Part shown: piece after piece, positions 18,025 through 27,446 of the stretch | Numbering within the stretch: the first letter of the stretch is position 1 | Layout of the letters: each line of letters opens with the position of its first letter | NCBI GenBank assembly: GCA_019310425.1 | Contig: JAFDEI010000001.1 | Span: 1-40,714 of the forward strand | Length of the DNA stretch: 40,714 nt | Origin: Deltaproteobacteria bacterium | Lineage (GTDB): Bacteria > Myxococcota_A > UBA9160 > SMWR01 | Direction: 5' to 3' | Program-made: the position numbers and the translations under genes | Notes under the pieces: model-generated | The model's database searches: none | Told to the model about the DNA's origin: nothing | What the model saw: the letters and a program-made list of their open reading frames with translations, nothing else

Positions 18025-20271
18025 ATGGCGCACCCACTTTCATCTCGAACGTCGACCCGGATCCTACTCGTCGCAGTGTGGTCGTTCGCCTGTGGCGGCT
18101 CCGGCGACGATGTCGCCCCGCAACGCGCCGAGGGGTTGCGCAAGCCCCAAGCTGCGATCGAAGCCACGGCTGATCGCCAAAGCTCGGGAACCGCCGCGGT
18201 CGCGCCACCGGGAGACTCGCAGATCTTGTTCGGCGATCTCCACATCCACACGTCGTATTCGTGGGATGGATTCCTGTTCTCGCTGCCGCTGGTTGGCGGC
18301 GAGGGCGTGCACCCGCCCGCCGACGCGTGCGACTTCGCGCGTTACTGCGCCGACCTCGACTTCTTCGCGCTCACCGACCACGCCGAATCGATGCTGGCCG
18401 AGAACTGGTCGGCGTCGAAGGAGAGCATCCGCCACTGCAACGCGCTCGCAGGCGACGCGAGCGACCCCGACCTGGTCGCCTTCATGGGCTTCGAATGGAG
18501 CCAGGCGGGACTCACCCCCGAGACCCACTGGGGGCACCGAAATGTCATCTTCCCCGGAACCGACGAGAGCGAACTGCCCACCCGCCCGATCGGTGCCGGA
18601 GCGAAGCGCGAGCTCCACCAGGCGCTCGGCCGCAACATGGCCACATTGCGCTGGTTGCAACCGCAGGGCTTTCGCGAGTACACCGCCTTCGTCGACTACA
18701 TCGACGCTCTGTCTCGGCGAGAGGTCTGTGAAGAGGGCGTTGGCGTCCACGAACTACCGCTTACCTGTGAGGAGATCGCCCCGTCGCCACACGAGCTCTA
18801 CGCAAAGCTCGACGAGTGGGGCTTCGAAACGCTCGCGATCCCCCACGGAACCACCTGGGGGACCTACACGCCTGCGGGCAGCTCCATCGCGAAGCACCTC
18901 GATCCGCTGCACTACGATCGCGAGCGGCAGGGCCTGATCGAAATCTACTCGGGTCACGGCAACTCCGAGGATTTCCGCGACTTTCGTCCGTTCGAGATCG
19001 ACGCAGACGGTGAGCGCAGTTGCCCCGAGCCCACCGCCGACTACCTGCCGTGCTGCTGGCAGGCAGGCGAGATCATGCGATCGCGCTGCGGCGACCTCGA
19101 AGCGTCCGAGTGCCAGGCCCGCGTTGAGCTGGCTCGGCGATATGCGGCCAATGTCGACCTGCGCCCCCACAACGTGTTTCCGGATGCCGCCCCCGAGCAA
19201 TGGCTCGACTGCGGGCAGTGCCGCGACTGCCTCAGGCCCTCGTACGGCTACCGGCCGCGCGAGTCGGTCCAATACGCGATGGCGCTCTCCGATCCGCAAG
19301 CAACCGATGCCGATGGGCGCCCGCTGCGCTTCCGCTACGGATTCGTCGGCTCGAGCGACGGTCACTCGGCGCGGCCGGGCACCGGCTACAAACAGATCGA
19401 ACGCAGCATGATGACCGACGCGGTCGGAACGCCCGGATTCATCATCGACACCTTCAACCATTGGAGCCGCCGGATGGACGACCCCCGCATGCCAATCGCG
19501 CCGGAGCGCGGGGCGATCGGCGTGGTGGGCTCGGACAACCGCGTCGCGAGCTTCCTCTACGCCGGCGGCCTCGCCGCCGTCCACTCGCAGAGCCGCAGTC
19601 GCGAGGCAATCTGGCAGGCGATGAAGCGGCGCGAAGTCTACGGCACCAGCGGCCCGAGGATCCTGCTGTGGTTCGACCTCACCAACGCCCCGAGTGGGCC
19701 CGTGCCGATGGGTGCCGAAGTCGAGCTCGCGGAGAACCCACGCTTCGAAGTGCGATCGGTCGGCGCTTTTCAGCAGCAGCCCGGCTGCCCGGAATGGAGT
19801 CGGCAGGGTCTACGGCCGGAGCGCTTGCAACGCCTCTGCCGAAACGAGTGCTACCACCCGAGCGACGAGCGCTATGCGATCTCCGCGATCGAGGTCGTCC
19901 GCATCCGACCGCAGACCCGTCACGGTGAAGCCGTCGCGCCGCTCATCGAAGACCCGTGGCGCAGGTTCCCATGTGACCGCGAGCAGGACGGCTGTTCGGC
20001 CGTCTTCGAGGACCCCGAGTACGCGACCTCCGGGCGCGACGCACTCTACTACGTGCGGGTGCTGCAAGAACCGACCACAGCCTTGAACGGCGCACCGCTC
20101 AGCACGCAGTTCGATGCCGAAGGCAACGCGATCGGGACGACGCTGTGCTGGGGTGACGACAAAGACTCGCTGGCAGGGTGCCCCGCGCCGGTGCAGGAGC
20201 GAGCCTGGTCGTCGCCCATCTTCGTCAACCAGCCGCGCAGACCCGAGCGCACACGGGAGACCTCCCCATGA
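18025..20271 (+). CDS. DUF3604 domain-containing lipoprotein
   Basis: LVAVWSFACGGS lipobox; LFGDLHIHTSYSWDGFLFSLP, FFALTDHAESM, GFVGSSDGHSARPGTGYKQ, MKRREVYGTSGPRI. Confidence 0.9.
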   Translation: MAHPLSSRTSTRILLVAVWSFACGGSGDDVAPQRAEGLRKPQAAIEATADRQSSGTAAVAPPGDSQILFGDLHIHTSYSWDGFLFSLPLVGGEGVHPPADACDFARYCADLDFFALTDHAESMLAENWSASKESIRHCNALAGDASDPDLVAFMGFEWSQAGLTPETHWGHRNVIFPGTDESELPTRPIGAGAKRELHQALGRNMATLRWLQPQGFREYTAFVDYIDALSRREVCEEGVGVHELPLTCEEIAPSPHELYAKLDEWGFETLAIPHGTTWGTYTPAGSSIAKHLDPLHYDRERQGLIEIYSGHGNSEDFRDFRPFEIDADGERSCPEPTADYLPCCWQAGEIMRSRCGDLEASECQARVELARRYAANVDLRPHNVFPDAAPEQWLDCGQCRDCLRPSYGYRPRESVQYAMALSDPQATDADGRPLRFRYGFVGSSDGHSARPGTGYKQIERSMMTDAVGTPGFIIDTFNHWSRRMDDPRMPIAPERGAIGVVGSDNRVASFLYAGGLAAVHSQSRSREAIWQAMKRREVYGTSGPRILLWFDLTNAPSGPVPMGAEVELAENPRFEVRSVGAFQQQPGCPEWSRQGLRPERLQRLCRNECYHPSDERYAISAIEVVRIRPQTRHGEAVAPLIEDPWRRFPCDREQDGCSAVFEDPEYATSGRDALYYVRVLQEPTTALNGAPLSTQFDAEGNAIGTTLCWGDDKDSLAGCPAPVQERAWSSPIFVNQPRRPERTRETSP

Positions 20272-21242
20272 CCCCCTCCCACGACTCGCGATGGCCGTTC
20301 GAGAAAGGGCTTCACGACCTCGGCGACCACTGCTACGCATACCTCCAGCCGAATGGGAGCTGGGGTTGGAGCAATGCCGGCCTCGTCGTCGACGGTGATG
20401 AAGCGTTGCTCGTCGACACGCTGTTCGACCTGCCGCTTACCCGCGAGATGCTCGAGTGCATGCGCGACGCCGAACCCACCGCCGTTGAGCGAATCGACAC
20501 ACTCGTCAACACACACTCGAACGGCGACCACTGCAACGGCAACGAGCTGGTCGCGGGCGCGGAAATCATCGCCTCCACGGCGGCCGCCGAAGAGATGGCG
20601 AGAGAGACCCCGGAGACGATGGTGCAGTTCAAGCAGGCGGCGCCCGATCTCGGCGATCTCGGCGAGTTCTTCCTGCACTGCTTCGGCCCATTCGAGTTCG
20701 AGGGCATCACGAAAACACTGCCCACGACCACCTTCGACGGCGATCTCACACGGCACGTCGGCGACAAGCGCATCGAGCTGATCGGCGTCGGGCCGGCTCA
20801 CACCGCGGGCGACGTGCTCGTCTTCGTACCGAGCAACCGCACCGTGTTCACGGGCGACATCCTGTTCGTCGACGGGCACCCGATCATCTGGGCCGGACCG
20901 GTCGGCAACTGGATCGAAGCCTGCCGCCGTATCGAAGCCATGGACGTCGAAACGGTCGTTCCCGGGCACGGCCCGATCACCGACAAGCACGGTGTCGCCG
21001 CGATGCGCGAATACCTGGCCTACATCGCGGCCGAGGCGCGCACACGATTCGACGCGGGAATGGACGCCTATGAGGCTGCGCGTGATATCGCGCTCGACGA
21101 TTACGACGCCTGGGTCGACGCCGAGCGAATCGTCGTGAACGTCACGACTCTCTACCGCGAATTCTCGGGCGACCCCAGCGAGACGCCGATTGCCGAGCTC
21201 TTCGGACGCATGGCCCAGATCGCGAAGGACCGGCGCCGCTGA
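20268..21242 (+). CDS. MBL-fold metallo-hydrolase
   Basis: VNTHSNGDHCNGNELVAGAEIIAS, GPAHTAGDVLVFVP, FTGDILF; ATGA overlap with DUF3604 gene. Confidence 0.9.
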   Translation: MTPSHDSRWPFEKGLHDLGDHCYAYLQPNGSWGWSNAGLVVDGDEALLVDTLFDLPLTREMLECMRDAEPTAVERIDTLVNTHSNGDHCNGNELVAGAEIIASTAAAEEMARETPETMVQFKQAAPDLGDLGEFFLHCFGPFEFEGITKTLPTTTFDGDLTRHVGDKRIELIGVGPAHTAGDVLVFVPSNRTVFTGDILFVDGHPIIWAGPVGNWIEACRRIEAMDVETVVPGHGPITDKHGVAAMREYLAYIAAEARTRFDAGMDAYEAARDIALDDYDAWVDAERIVVNVTTLYREFSGDPSETPIAELFGRMAQIAKDRRR

Positions 21243-21248
21243 GCGTAC

Positions 21249-21278
21249 TGGACCGTTCCCGCTGAGATCGCCTAGAAT
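21249..21278 (+). promoter_or_regulatory. Candidate sigma-70 promoter of the SDR gene
   Basis: TGGACC-N18-TAGAAT upstream of ATG at 21332. Confidence 0.4.
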
Positions 21279-21331
21279 CACCACCCCCCTAGCGCCGTTC
21301 GCTCGGCGTGCGATCAAAGGAGCAGCAATCG

Positions 21332-22081
21332 ATGCGACGTTTCGAAGACAAGGTCGTGCTGATCACAGGTGCCGCATCGGGAATCGGGCGCGCCACCGCA
21401 CTACGAATGGCAGAGGAAGGCGCGTCCTTGATCTGTGCCGATCTGCAGGCCGAAGCCGCCCAGGAGACGGCGAAGCTCGCCGAAGAACGCGGCGGACGCG
21501 CAATCTCCCGCACCTGCGACGTGAGCCGACCCGACGAAGTCAACGCGACGGTCGGAGAAGCGCTGGAGCACTACGGCAAGCTCGATTCACTGTGCAACAT
21601 TGCGGGCTTCCTGCGGATGGACAACTTCCACGAGTTGGCGCTCGAAGACTGGAACCGCGTGCTGTTGATCAACCTCACGGGCACGATGCTGATGTGCCAG
21701 GCCGCGCTCCCGCACCTGCTGGCAACCGGTGGAAACATCGTGAACGCCTCATCGACCTCCGCACTCGCCGGGTTGCCCTGGGGCACCGCCTATGCGGCGT
21801 CGAAGGGCGGCGTGCTCGCGTTCACCCGCGCGCTCGCGATCGAGTACGGCCGCCAGGGGGTCCGCGCCAATGCGGTCTGCCCCGGCTCGATCAAGACACC
21901 AATGACAGGCGGACTCGCGATGCCCGAAGGTGTCGACCTGACGTTGATCCATCGCGCGATGCCGCTCGACATACCGCGTGGACCGGAGACCGTCGCGGGC
22001 GTGATCGCGATGCTCGCATCCGAGGATGGCGCTCACATCAACGGCGAGTACATCCGCGTCGACGGCGGCACACTGTCCTGA
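21332..22081 (+). CDS. SDR family NAD(P)-dependent oxidoreductase
   Basis: VVLITGAASGIGRATALRMAEEGA (TGxxxGxG), NASSTSALAGLPWGTAYAASKGG (YxxxK). Confidence 0.95.
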   Translation: MRRFEDKVVLITGAASGIGRATALRMAEEGASLICADLQAEAAQETAKLAEERGGRAISRTCDVSRPDEVNATVGEALEHYGKLDSLCNIAGFLRMDNFHELALEDWNRVLLINLTGTMLMCQAALPHLLATGGNIVNASSTSALAGLPWGTAYAASKGGVLAFTRALAIEYGRQGVRANAVCPGSIKTPMTGGLAMPEGVDLTLIHRAMPLDIPRGPETVAGVIAMLASEDGAHINGEYIRVDGGTLS

Positions 22082-22208
22082 TCCGCCCGCAGGGGCCCGA
22101 CCAGGGCCTTCTGCGTGGTTTCCCCCTCTACGCCAGTGGTTTCTTTCCCCCCTATCTTCGGGAGTCTCGCTACACTGAAAGGCGGAACCGGCCAGGGAGG
22201 ACTCCGTC

Positions 22209-22802
22209 ATGGAATCCCGTTTCCAGCTTTCCCACTTCGGCCTCGCGCTCGTACTCGCAACCGCCTGCGACGGCGCTCACGACACCGCCATCAGTGAAGC
22301 GGACGCCGTACCGATCGCGGGCCTATATGAAGTCTCGGGGACCACGATCGAAACCAGTACAGGCAGCAAACGCAATATCACCGGAACGGTGATCCTCGCG
22401 GAAGACGGCGACGAATACACCGCGACATTCCACCTTGCGACTTCATTCGATAGCGCCTCAGGCGCCATACCCGCGGAAGTCATCGGCAAGGGCTCCGGTG
22501 GCATCGATGGCCGCGAGTTGCGCGGCACCGCGGAAACCCAACTGGTGGTGTCGACCGTACCGGGAATCGACCCGGCCTTCGCCTTCATCCCGCGAATCAC
22601 GAGCACGCGCATCGTCTCGAATTCGGTGACTTCGGTTGCGGCGGACGGCTCGGTGGTGATCCAGATCGAAAACAGACCCGCGGCGGGAGAAGACTACGCT
22701 CCGTCTCGCACGACGCTGCGCGGCATCCGGATCGGCGCCCAGCTGGGCGCGGGCGGCAGACTGCCGCCAATCGCCGCGATTCCGACCGACGCCGCCGAAT
22801 GA
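22209..22802 (+). CDS. Putative lipoprotein, unknown function
   Basis: GGGAGGA SD; FGLALVLATACDG lipobox; beta-rich sequence. Confidence 0.65.
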   Translation: MESRFQLSHFGLALVLATACDGAHDTAISEADAVPIAGLYEVSGTTIETSTGSKRNITGTVILAEDGDEYTATFHLATSFDSASGAIPAEVIGKGSGGIDGRELRGTAETQLVVSTVPGIDPAFAFIPRITSTRIVSNSVTSVAADGSVVIQIENRPAAGEDYAPSRTTLRGIRIGAQLGAGGRLPPIAAIPTDAAE

Positions 22803-22806
22803 CGGG

Positions 22807-24276
22807 TCAGCGCGGCAGGTAGCCGAGTTCGCGCAACAGCTCGGCGGATTCGGAATCGAGATCCTTGAACGCTCCACGGGGCTCGCCCCGACGCCACGCC
22901 CCCCCCGGTAGCGGGCGCGGACCACCGGACTCCGCAACGAATGCTTCCAGCCCGGCGTGGAGTTCGCGCTCGCGTGCGGCGAAGCGCGGGTCGCCCGCGA
23001 GGTTCCGGGTCTCGGACGGATCAGCCGCGAGGTCATACAGCTCGTGCGCGCCGTCCGAAGACCAGATCAGTCGCAGCCCATCCGATTCGATCGAACGCAG
23101 GCGCCGCAGATAGCGACCCAGCCGGTCGCGGTGCACCACCAGCGCGTCCGGCTCGAACAGACTCAACGCCTGGGCGGGGAAGTAGTATTCGGCAACGACG
23201 GGACGTTCGGCGTCGACCGAGGGCTCCGCTGCGAACAGGTCGCGTGCGTCGTTGTCCGATGCGGGCGGCACCACGCCCGCCGCAGCGAGAATCGTCGCAA
23301 ACAGATCCACCAGTGCAACCGGATCGCTGCGCCGCTCTCCCGCGTGTGCATGATCGGGCAGCACGACCAACAGCGGCACGTGAACGGTGCTCTGGTGGAG
23401 ACTGAACACGTGCCGGAAGTGCCCGTGATCGCCGAAGTTCTCACCGTGGTCGGAGGTGAGGATCAATACGCTGTCCTCGAGCAGGCCGTCGGCTTCGAGA
23501 CGATCGATGAGCGCGCCGACCAGTGCATCGAGCTGCGCGACCTCACCGTCATAGAGGGTGGCGAGCAGTGTGAAATCACTCTCGGAGACGGACGCTGGAT
23601 CGAGGTAGTAATGCTCCGCGTCGTGCTCGCGTGCCTCTGAAATCTCGCGCGAATCGATGCGCCTGCGCGCAACCGCCGAGCGGTAGGGCTCCGGCGGCTC
23701 GTTCGGACCGTGAGCTTCGATGAAGTTCACGAACAAGAAGAACGGTCGCCGGGTGTCGCGGTATTCGAGCAACTCATCGAGCGCGAGCAGATTCGGGTGC
23801 CGCTCCGGCCGCGTTGAAGCCGGCCCCGCCGACACGCGCCAGGTTTCTTCGAACGAATCGAAGCCACGCGCGAGCCCGCTCTGGATGCTCACCACCGGGT
23901 TGGCCGAAACTCCGAAGGTCCGATAACCGCCCTCGCCAAGCAGCTCCGCGAGCGTTCGCGCACGCTCGTCGAGGAATGTGTACTCCTGTGTTGCACCGTG
24001 CCGGATCGGGTACAGGCCGGTAAAGAGCGACGCGTGCGCGGGCAGGGTCCAGCTCGACGTGGACGAAACCCGCTCGAAGTAGCTGCCACGCGCACACAGC
24101 TCGTCGATCCGGGGAGTCGGCACGGCGTTGTCGGAGCGGCAATCCATGCGATCCGCTCGCACCGTGTCGAGCACGATCAACACGATGTTCGGGCGCGAGT
24201 CCGCGCCGGGCATGCAGCCCCAGCCGGTCGTGAGAATCGCCAGCAGGAAGCCCAAAACGACACGCGCGTACGGCAT
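22807..24276 (-). CDS. Sulfatase-family (alkaline phosphatase superfamily) lipoprotein
   Basis: RPNIVLIVLDTVRADRMD, SSWTLPAHASLFTGLYPIRHGA, ILTSDHGENFGDHG; lipobox LTTGWGC. Confidence 0.88.
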   Translation of the reverse strand: MPYARVVLGFLLAILTTGWGCMPGADSRPNIVLIVLDTVRADRMDCRSDNAVPTPRIDELCARGSYFERVSSTSSWTLPAHASLFTGLYPIRHGATQEYTFLDERARTLAELLGEGGYRTFGVSANPVVSIQSGLARGFDSFEETWRVSAGPASTRPERHPNLLALDELLEYRDTRRPFFLFVNFIEAHGPNEPPEPYRSAVARRRIDSREISEAREHDAEHYYLDPASVSESDFTLLATLYDGEVAQLDALVGALIDRLEADGLLEDSVLILTSDHGENFGDHGHFRHVFSLHQSTVHVPLLVVLPDHAHAGERRSDPVALVDLFATILAAAGVVPPASDNDARDLFAAEPSVDAERPVVAEYYFPAQALSLFEPDALVVHRDRLGRYLRRLRSIESDGLRLIWSSDGAHELYDLAADPSETRNLAGDPRFAARERELHAGLEAFVAESGGPRPLPGGAWRRGEPRGAFKDLDSESAELLRELGYLPR

Positions 24277-24353
24277 GCCGCGATGCTAGCAGCCCGATAT
24301 TCCTGACGGATCGCCGCCGAGTTCCAACCGCTCGCAGTCGGGCACGCAGATGT

Positions 24354-27300
24354 TCAGGCGTGGGCCGGCCGGCTCGAACGACGAATCACCGCCCTGAGTT
24401 TCTCGACCGCGTCATCGAGTACGATGTAGAAGACCGGCACCACGATCAACGTCAGCAGAGTCGACGAGAACATCCCCGCCGCGACTGCAACCGCCATCGG
24501 CGCACGGGTTTCCTCGCCCGGGCCGACGCCGATCGCCGCGGGCAGCACCCCGAAGATCATCGACAGAGCAGTCATGAGCACCGGGCGCATCCGAACCGGG
24601 GCTGCAGTCCGCATCGCCTCCACCTTCGACAGCCCGCCATCCCGCAGTTGATTGGCATAGTCGACCAGCAGGATCGAATTCTTCGTGACCAGGCCCATCA
24701 GCAGGATGATCCCGATCAGGCTGAACAGATTCAGCGTCATGCCCGCAGCGAATAGCGCAACGAGCGCGCCCACCATGGCCAGCGGCAGGGCAAGCATCAC
24801 CGTGAGCGGGTGAATGAAGCTCTCGAACTGAGCTGCCAGCACCATGTAGATCACCAGCACCGCGAGGCCGATCGCGAGGCCGAACTGCGAGATACTTTCC
24901 ATGAAGGCCTCGGCGTCCGCGGACAAGCTGAGCGTGATGCCTTCGGGCAGGATCCCCTCGGAGATCACATTGACCGCGGCGATGGCCTCGTCGAGTGATC
25001 TCTCTTCGAGATTGGCCGTGATCGCGACGCTGCGCTGCCGGTCGGTGCGCGTGATCGCGGATGGGGACGCGCCGGTCGTGACGTCGACGAGATTGCCGAG
25101 TTCGATGACTTCACCGCGATCATTCCGAACGTAGAGGCGCTCGATTGCGGAGGGTTCGTCGCGCGCACCTTCTTCGAGACGCACGCGGATGTCGTAGCGT
25201 TTTCCGGCTTCCTTGAATGTCGCGACGTCGAGACCACCGATCATCGCCTGGACCGTTGTCGCCACGGTGCGCGCATCGACCCCCATCGCGGCTGCCTTGT
25301 CGCGATTCGGCGTCACGCGCACCTCGGGCAGGCCCAGCTTCAGCGACTTGGTGATGTCGACGAAACCGCCGGCCTCGCGCATACGCGCCATGAAGGTGTC
25401 CGACAGACGGTCGAGTTCGTCGAGCGAGCGATTGCCACGAATTTCGAACGAGAACGAGCCCGTGCCGCCTCCGCTCATGTTCGACAAGTCGTAGATCTGC
25501 ACCTCCTGTCCGGGAATCGCCTGCAGGGCTTCGCGCGCGGCCGGGATCAGTTCCTGAGTCGTCCGCTCGCGGTCACGCTTGGGCTTCAGGATCCCGAAGA
25601 TCATGCCCTGGTTCGAAACCGGTGCGCTGTTGCCCCCCGATGTACCGACACCCGAGAACACGCCCGCGAGTTCTGGCTGGTCGAGGATCCATTCCTCGTT
25701 TCGCAACAGGTATTCGCGCGTCGTCTCGAGCGGGGTACCTGCCGCGGTCTCGAATCGCATGAAGAACAGTCCGTTGTCGGCGGGCGGAAAGAACTCGGCA
25801 CCGAGCTGCGAGCCCACACCGAGCGCCAGAACGAAGCTCGCGAGTGCGGAGCAGAGCGTGAGGGCGCGGTGCCCGAGACACCAATCGAGCAGCTGCGCGT
25901 AGCGGCGTTCGAGCCACGCAAACGATGTCTCCAATCGGTGGTAGAAACCCCCGTGAGCGCGTTCTTTCGGCTCGGGCATGCGGGCGGCCAGCATCGGCGT
26001 GAGCGTCAGCGCCACGAAGAGCGAGATCATCACTGCAAACGCGACGGTCGCGCCAAATTCGGAGAGGAAGCTCCCGACGATCCCCTCGACGAAGATCACC
26101 GGCAAGAACACCACCGCGATCGAAACCGTGGCCGCGGTCGCGGCGAAGGCGATCTCGCCCGTACCCTTCGATGCGGCCGCAAACGGCGCGTCGCCCTCCG
26201 AGCGGTGCCGCTCGATGTTTTCGAGAACAACGATCGCGTCGTCGATCACCACCCCCACCGCGAGAGCGAGCGCGAGCAACGTCATCGTGTTGAGCGTAAA
26301 CCCGAACATCCACATCATCCCGAAGGTCGTAATGAGGGAAATCGGGATCGCAGCCGCGACGATCATCGTGGGCCGCGCGCGCCGGAGGAATACCAGCACC
26401 GTCAACACTGCGAGCACTGCTCCGAAGACCAGCGCGAAGATCGTCTCGTCGACGGACTCCCGAATCGGCCGCGAGAAATCTGCGGCACCCGAGTTCTCCT
26501 TCAACGAGTAACCGGTGGGCAGCTCCGCCCGGAGTTCATCGAGGCGCCGGAACACCTCGTCCACGACCGCCACGGTGTTTGCGCCCGACTGCTTGCGAAT
26601 GCCGACCGCGACCGTCGGTATGCCGTCGAACTGCGCCAGCGTTTTCGCGTCGGATGCTCCGTCTTCGACGCGCGCGACGTCGCCCAGCCGAACCGGCGCG
26701 CCTCCGATCCAGGCAACGACGAGCGACTCGAGTTCGGCCACCGACCGGAACTCCGCATCGGTCTTGACCGAATACTCGAGCGCCCGACCTTCGATGAGGC
26801 CACCGGGAACCTCGACGTGCTCGCGGCGAATTGCGAGAAGCACGTCACCCACGGCCAGGCCACGCGCGTGCATCGCATCGCCGTCGAGCCAGATCCGGAT
26901 CGCGCGATCCTGGTTGCCGAAGAGTTCCGCCGAGGCGACTCCGGGAATCGTCTCGAGCCGAGGCTTCATGTGATTCCGCACCCACTCGCTGACTTCGACG
27001 AGCGGGCGGTTCGAGTTCACCGGGAACCACAGCACCGGCTGGTCGCCGAAATCCTCCTTGTCCACGACCGGCGGCTCGACATCGGGTGGGAGTTCGAAAC
27101 GCGCCCGCGCGACCTTGTCACGTACGTCCTGCGTTGCGATGTCGATATCGGTTCCGAGTTCGAACTCGACCTTGATCGACGATGCACCGTTGATGCTCTT
27201 GCTCGAGAGAGTGCGCACACCCGCGATCGTGTTGATGTGTTCTTCGAGGATGTCGGTGACATCCTGCTCCACCACTTCCGGGCTCGCGCCCTCGAGCAGC

Positions 27301-27446
27301 GCCGTCACGGTCACGACCGGAAAGTCCATGTCGGGAAACTGCTCGACCCCGAGCTGGGCGTACCCCAGCACGCCGAACACGATCAGCGACAAGGTCATCA
27401 TCAGTGTAAAGACCGGTCGATTGATGAAGAGGTCGAACGAACTCAA
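24354..27446 (-). CDS. RND efflux pump inner-membrane permease (HAE1/MdtC-like)
   Basis: 1030 aa; FDLFINRPVFTLMMTLSLIVFG, AVGVVIDDAIVVLENIERH, VLAAQFESFIHPLTVMLALPLA; TTG start overlapping MFP stop. Confidence 0.95.
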   Translation of the reverse strand: MSSFDLFINRPVFTLMMTLSLIVFGVLGYAQLGVEQFPDMDFPVVTVTALLEGASPEVVEQDVTDILEEHINTIAGVRTLSSKSINGASSIKVEFELGTDIDIATQDVRDKVARARFELPPDVEPPVVDKEDFGDQPVLWFPVNSNRPLVEVSEWVRNHMKPRLETIPGVASAELFGNQDRAIRIWLDGDAMHARGLAVGDVLLAIRREHVEVPGGLIEGRALEYSVKTDAEFRSVAELESLVVAWIGGAPVRLGDVARVEDGASDAKTLAQFDGIPTVAVGIRKQSGANTVAVVDEVFRRLDELRAELPTGYSLKENSGAADFSRPIRESVDETIFALVFGAVLAVLTVLVFLRRARPTMIVAAAIPISLITTFGMMWMFGFTLNTMTLLALALAVGVVIDDAIVVLENIERHRSEGDAPFAAASKGTGEIAFAATAATVSIAVVFLPVIFVEGIVGSFLSEFGATVAFAVMISLFVALTLTPMLAARMPEPKERAHGGFYHRLETSFAWLERRYAQLLDWCLGHRALTLCSALASFVLALGVGSQLGAEFFPPADNGLFFMRFETAAGTPLETTREYLLRNEEWILDQPELAGVFSGVGTSGGNSAPVSNQGMIFGILKPKRDRERTTQELIPAAREALQAIPGQEVQIYDLSNMSGGGTGSFSFEIRGNRSLDELDRLSDTFMARMREAGGFVDITKSLKLGLPEVRVTPNRDKAAAMGVDARTVATTVQAMIGGLDVATFKEAGKRYDIRVRLEEGARDEPSAIERLYVRNDRGEVIELGNLVDVTTGASPSAITRTDRQRSVAITANLEERSLDEAIAAVNVISEGILPEGITLSLSADAEAFMESISQFGLAIGLAVLVIYMVLAAQFESFIHPLTVMLALPLAMVGALVALFAAGMTLNLFSLIGIILLMGLVTKNSILLVDYANQLRDGGLSKVEAMRTAAPVRMRPVLMTALSMIFGVLPAAIGVGPGEETRAPMAVAVAAGMFSSTLLTLIVVPVFYIVLDDAVEKLRAVIRRSSRPAHA

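Noticed and set aside
20049-21317. 422-aa ORF on - strand opposite the MBL-fold gene
   Set aside because: Shadow ORF; the + strand product has clear MBL motifs
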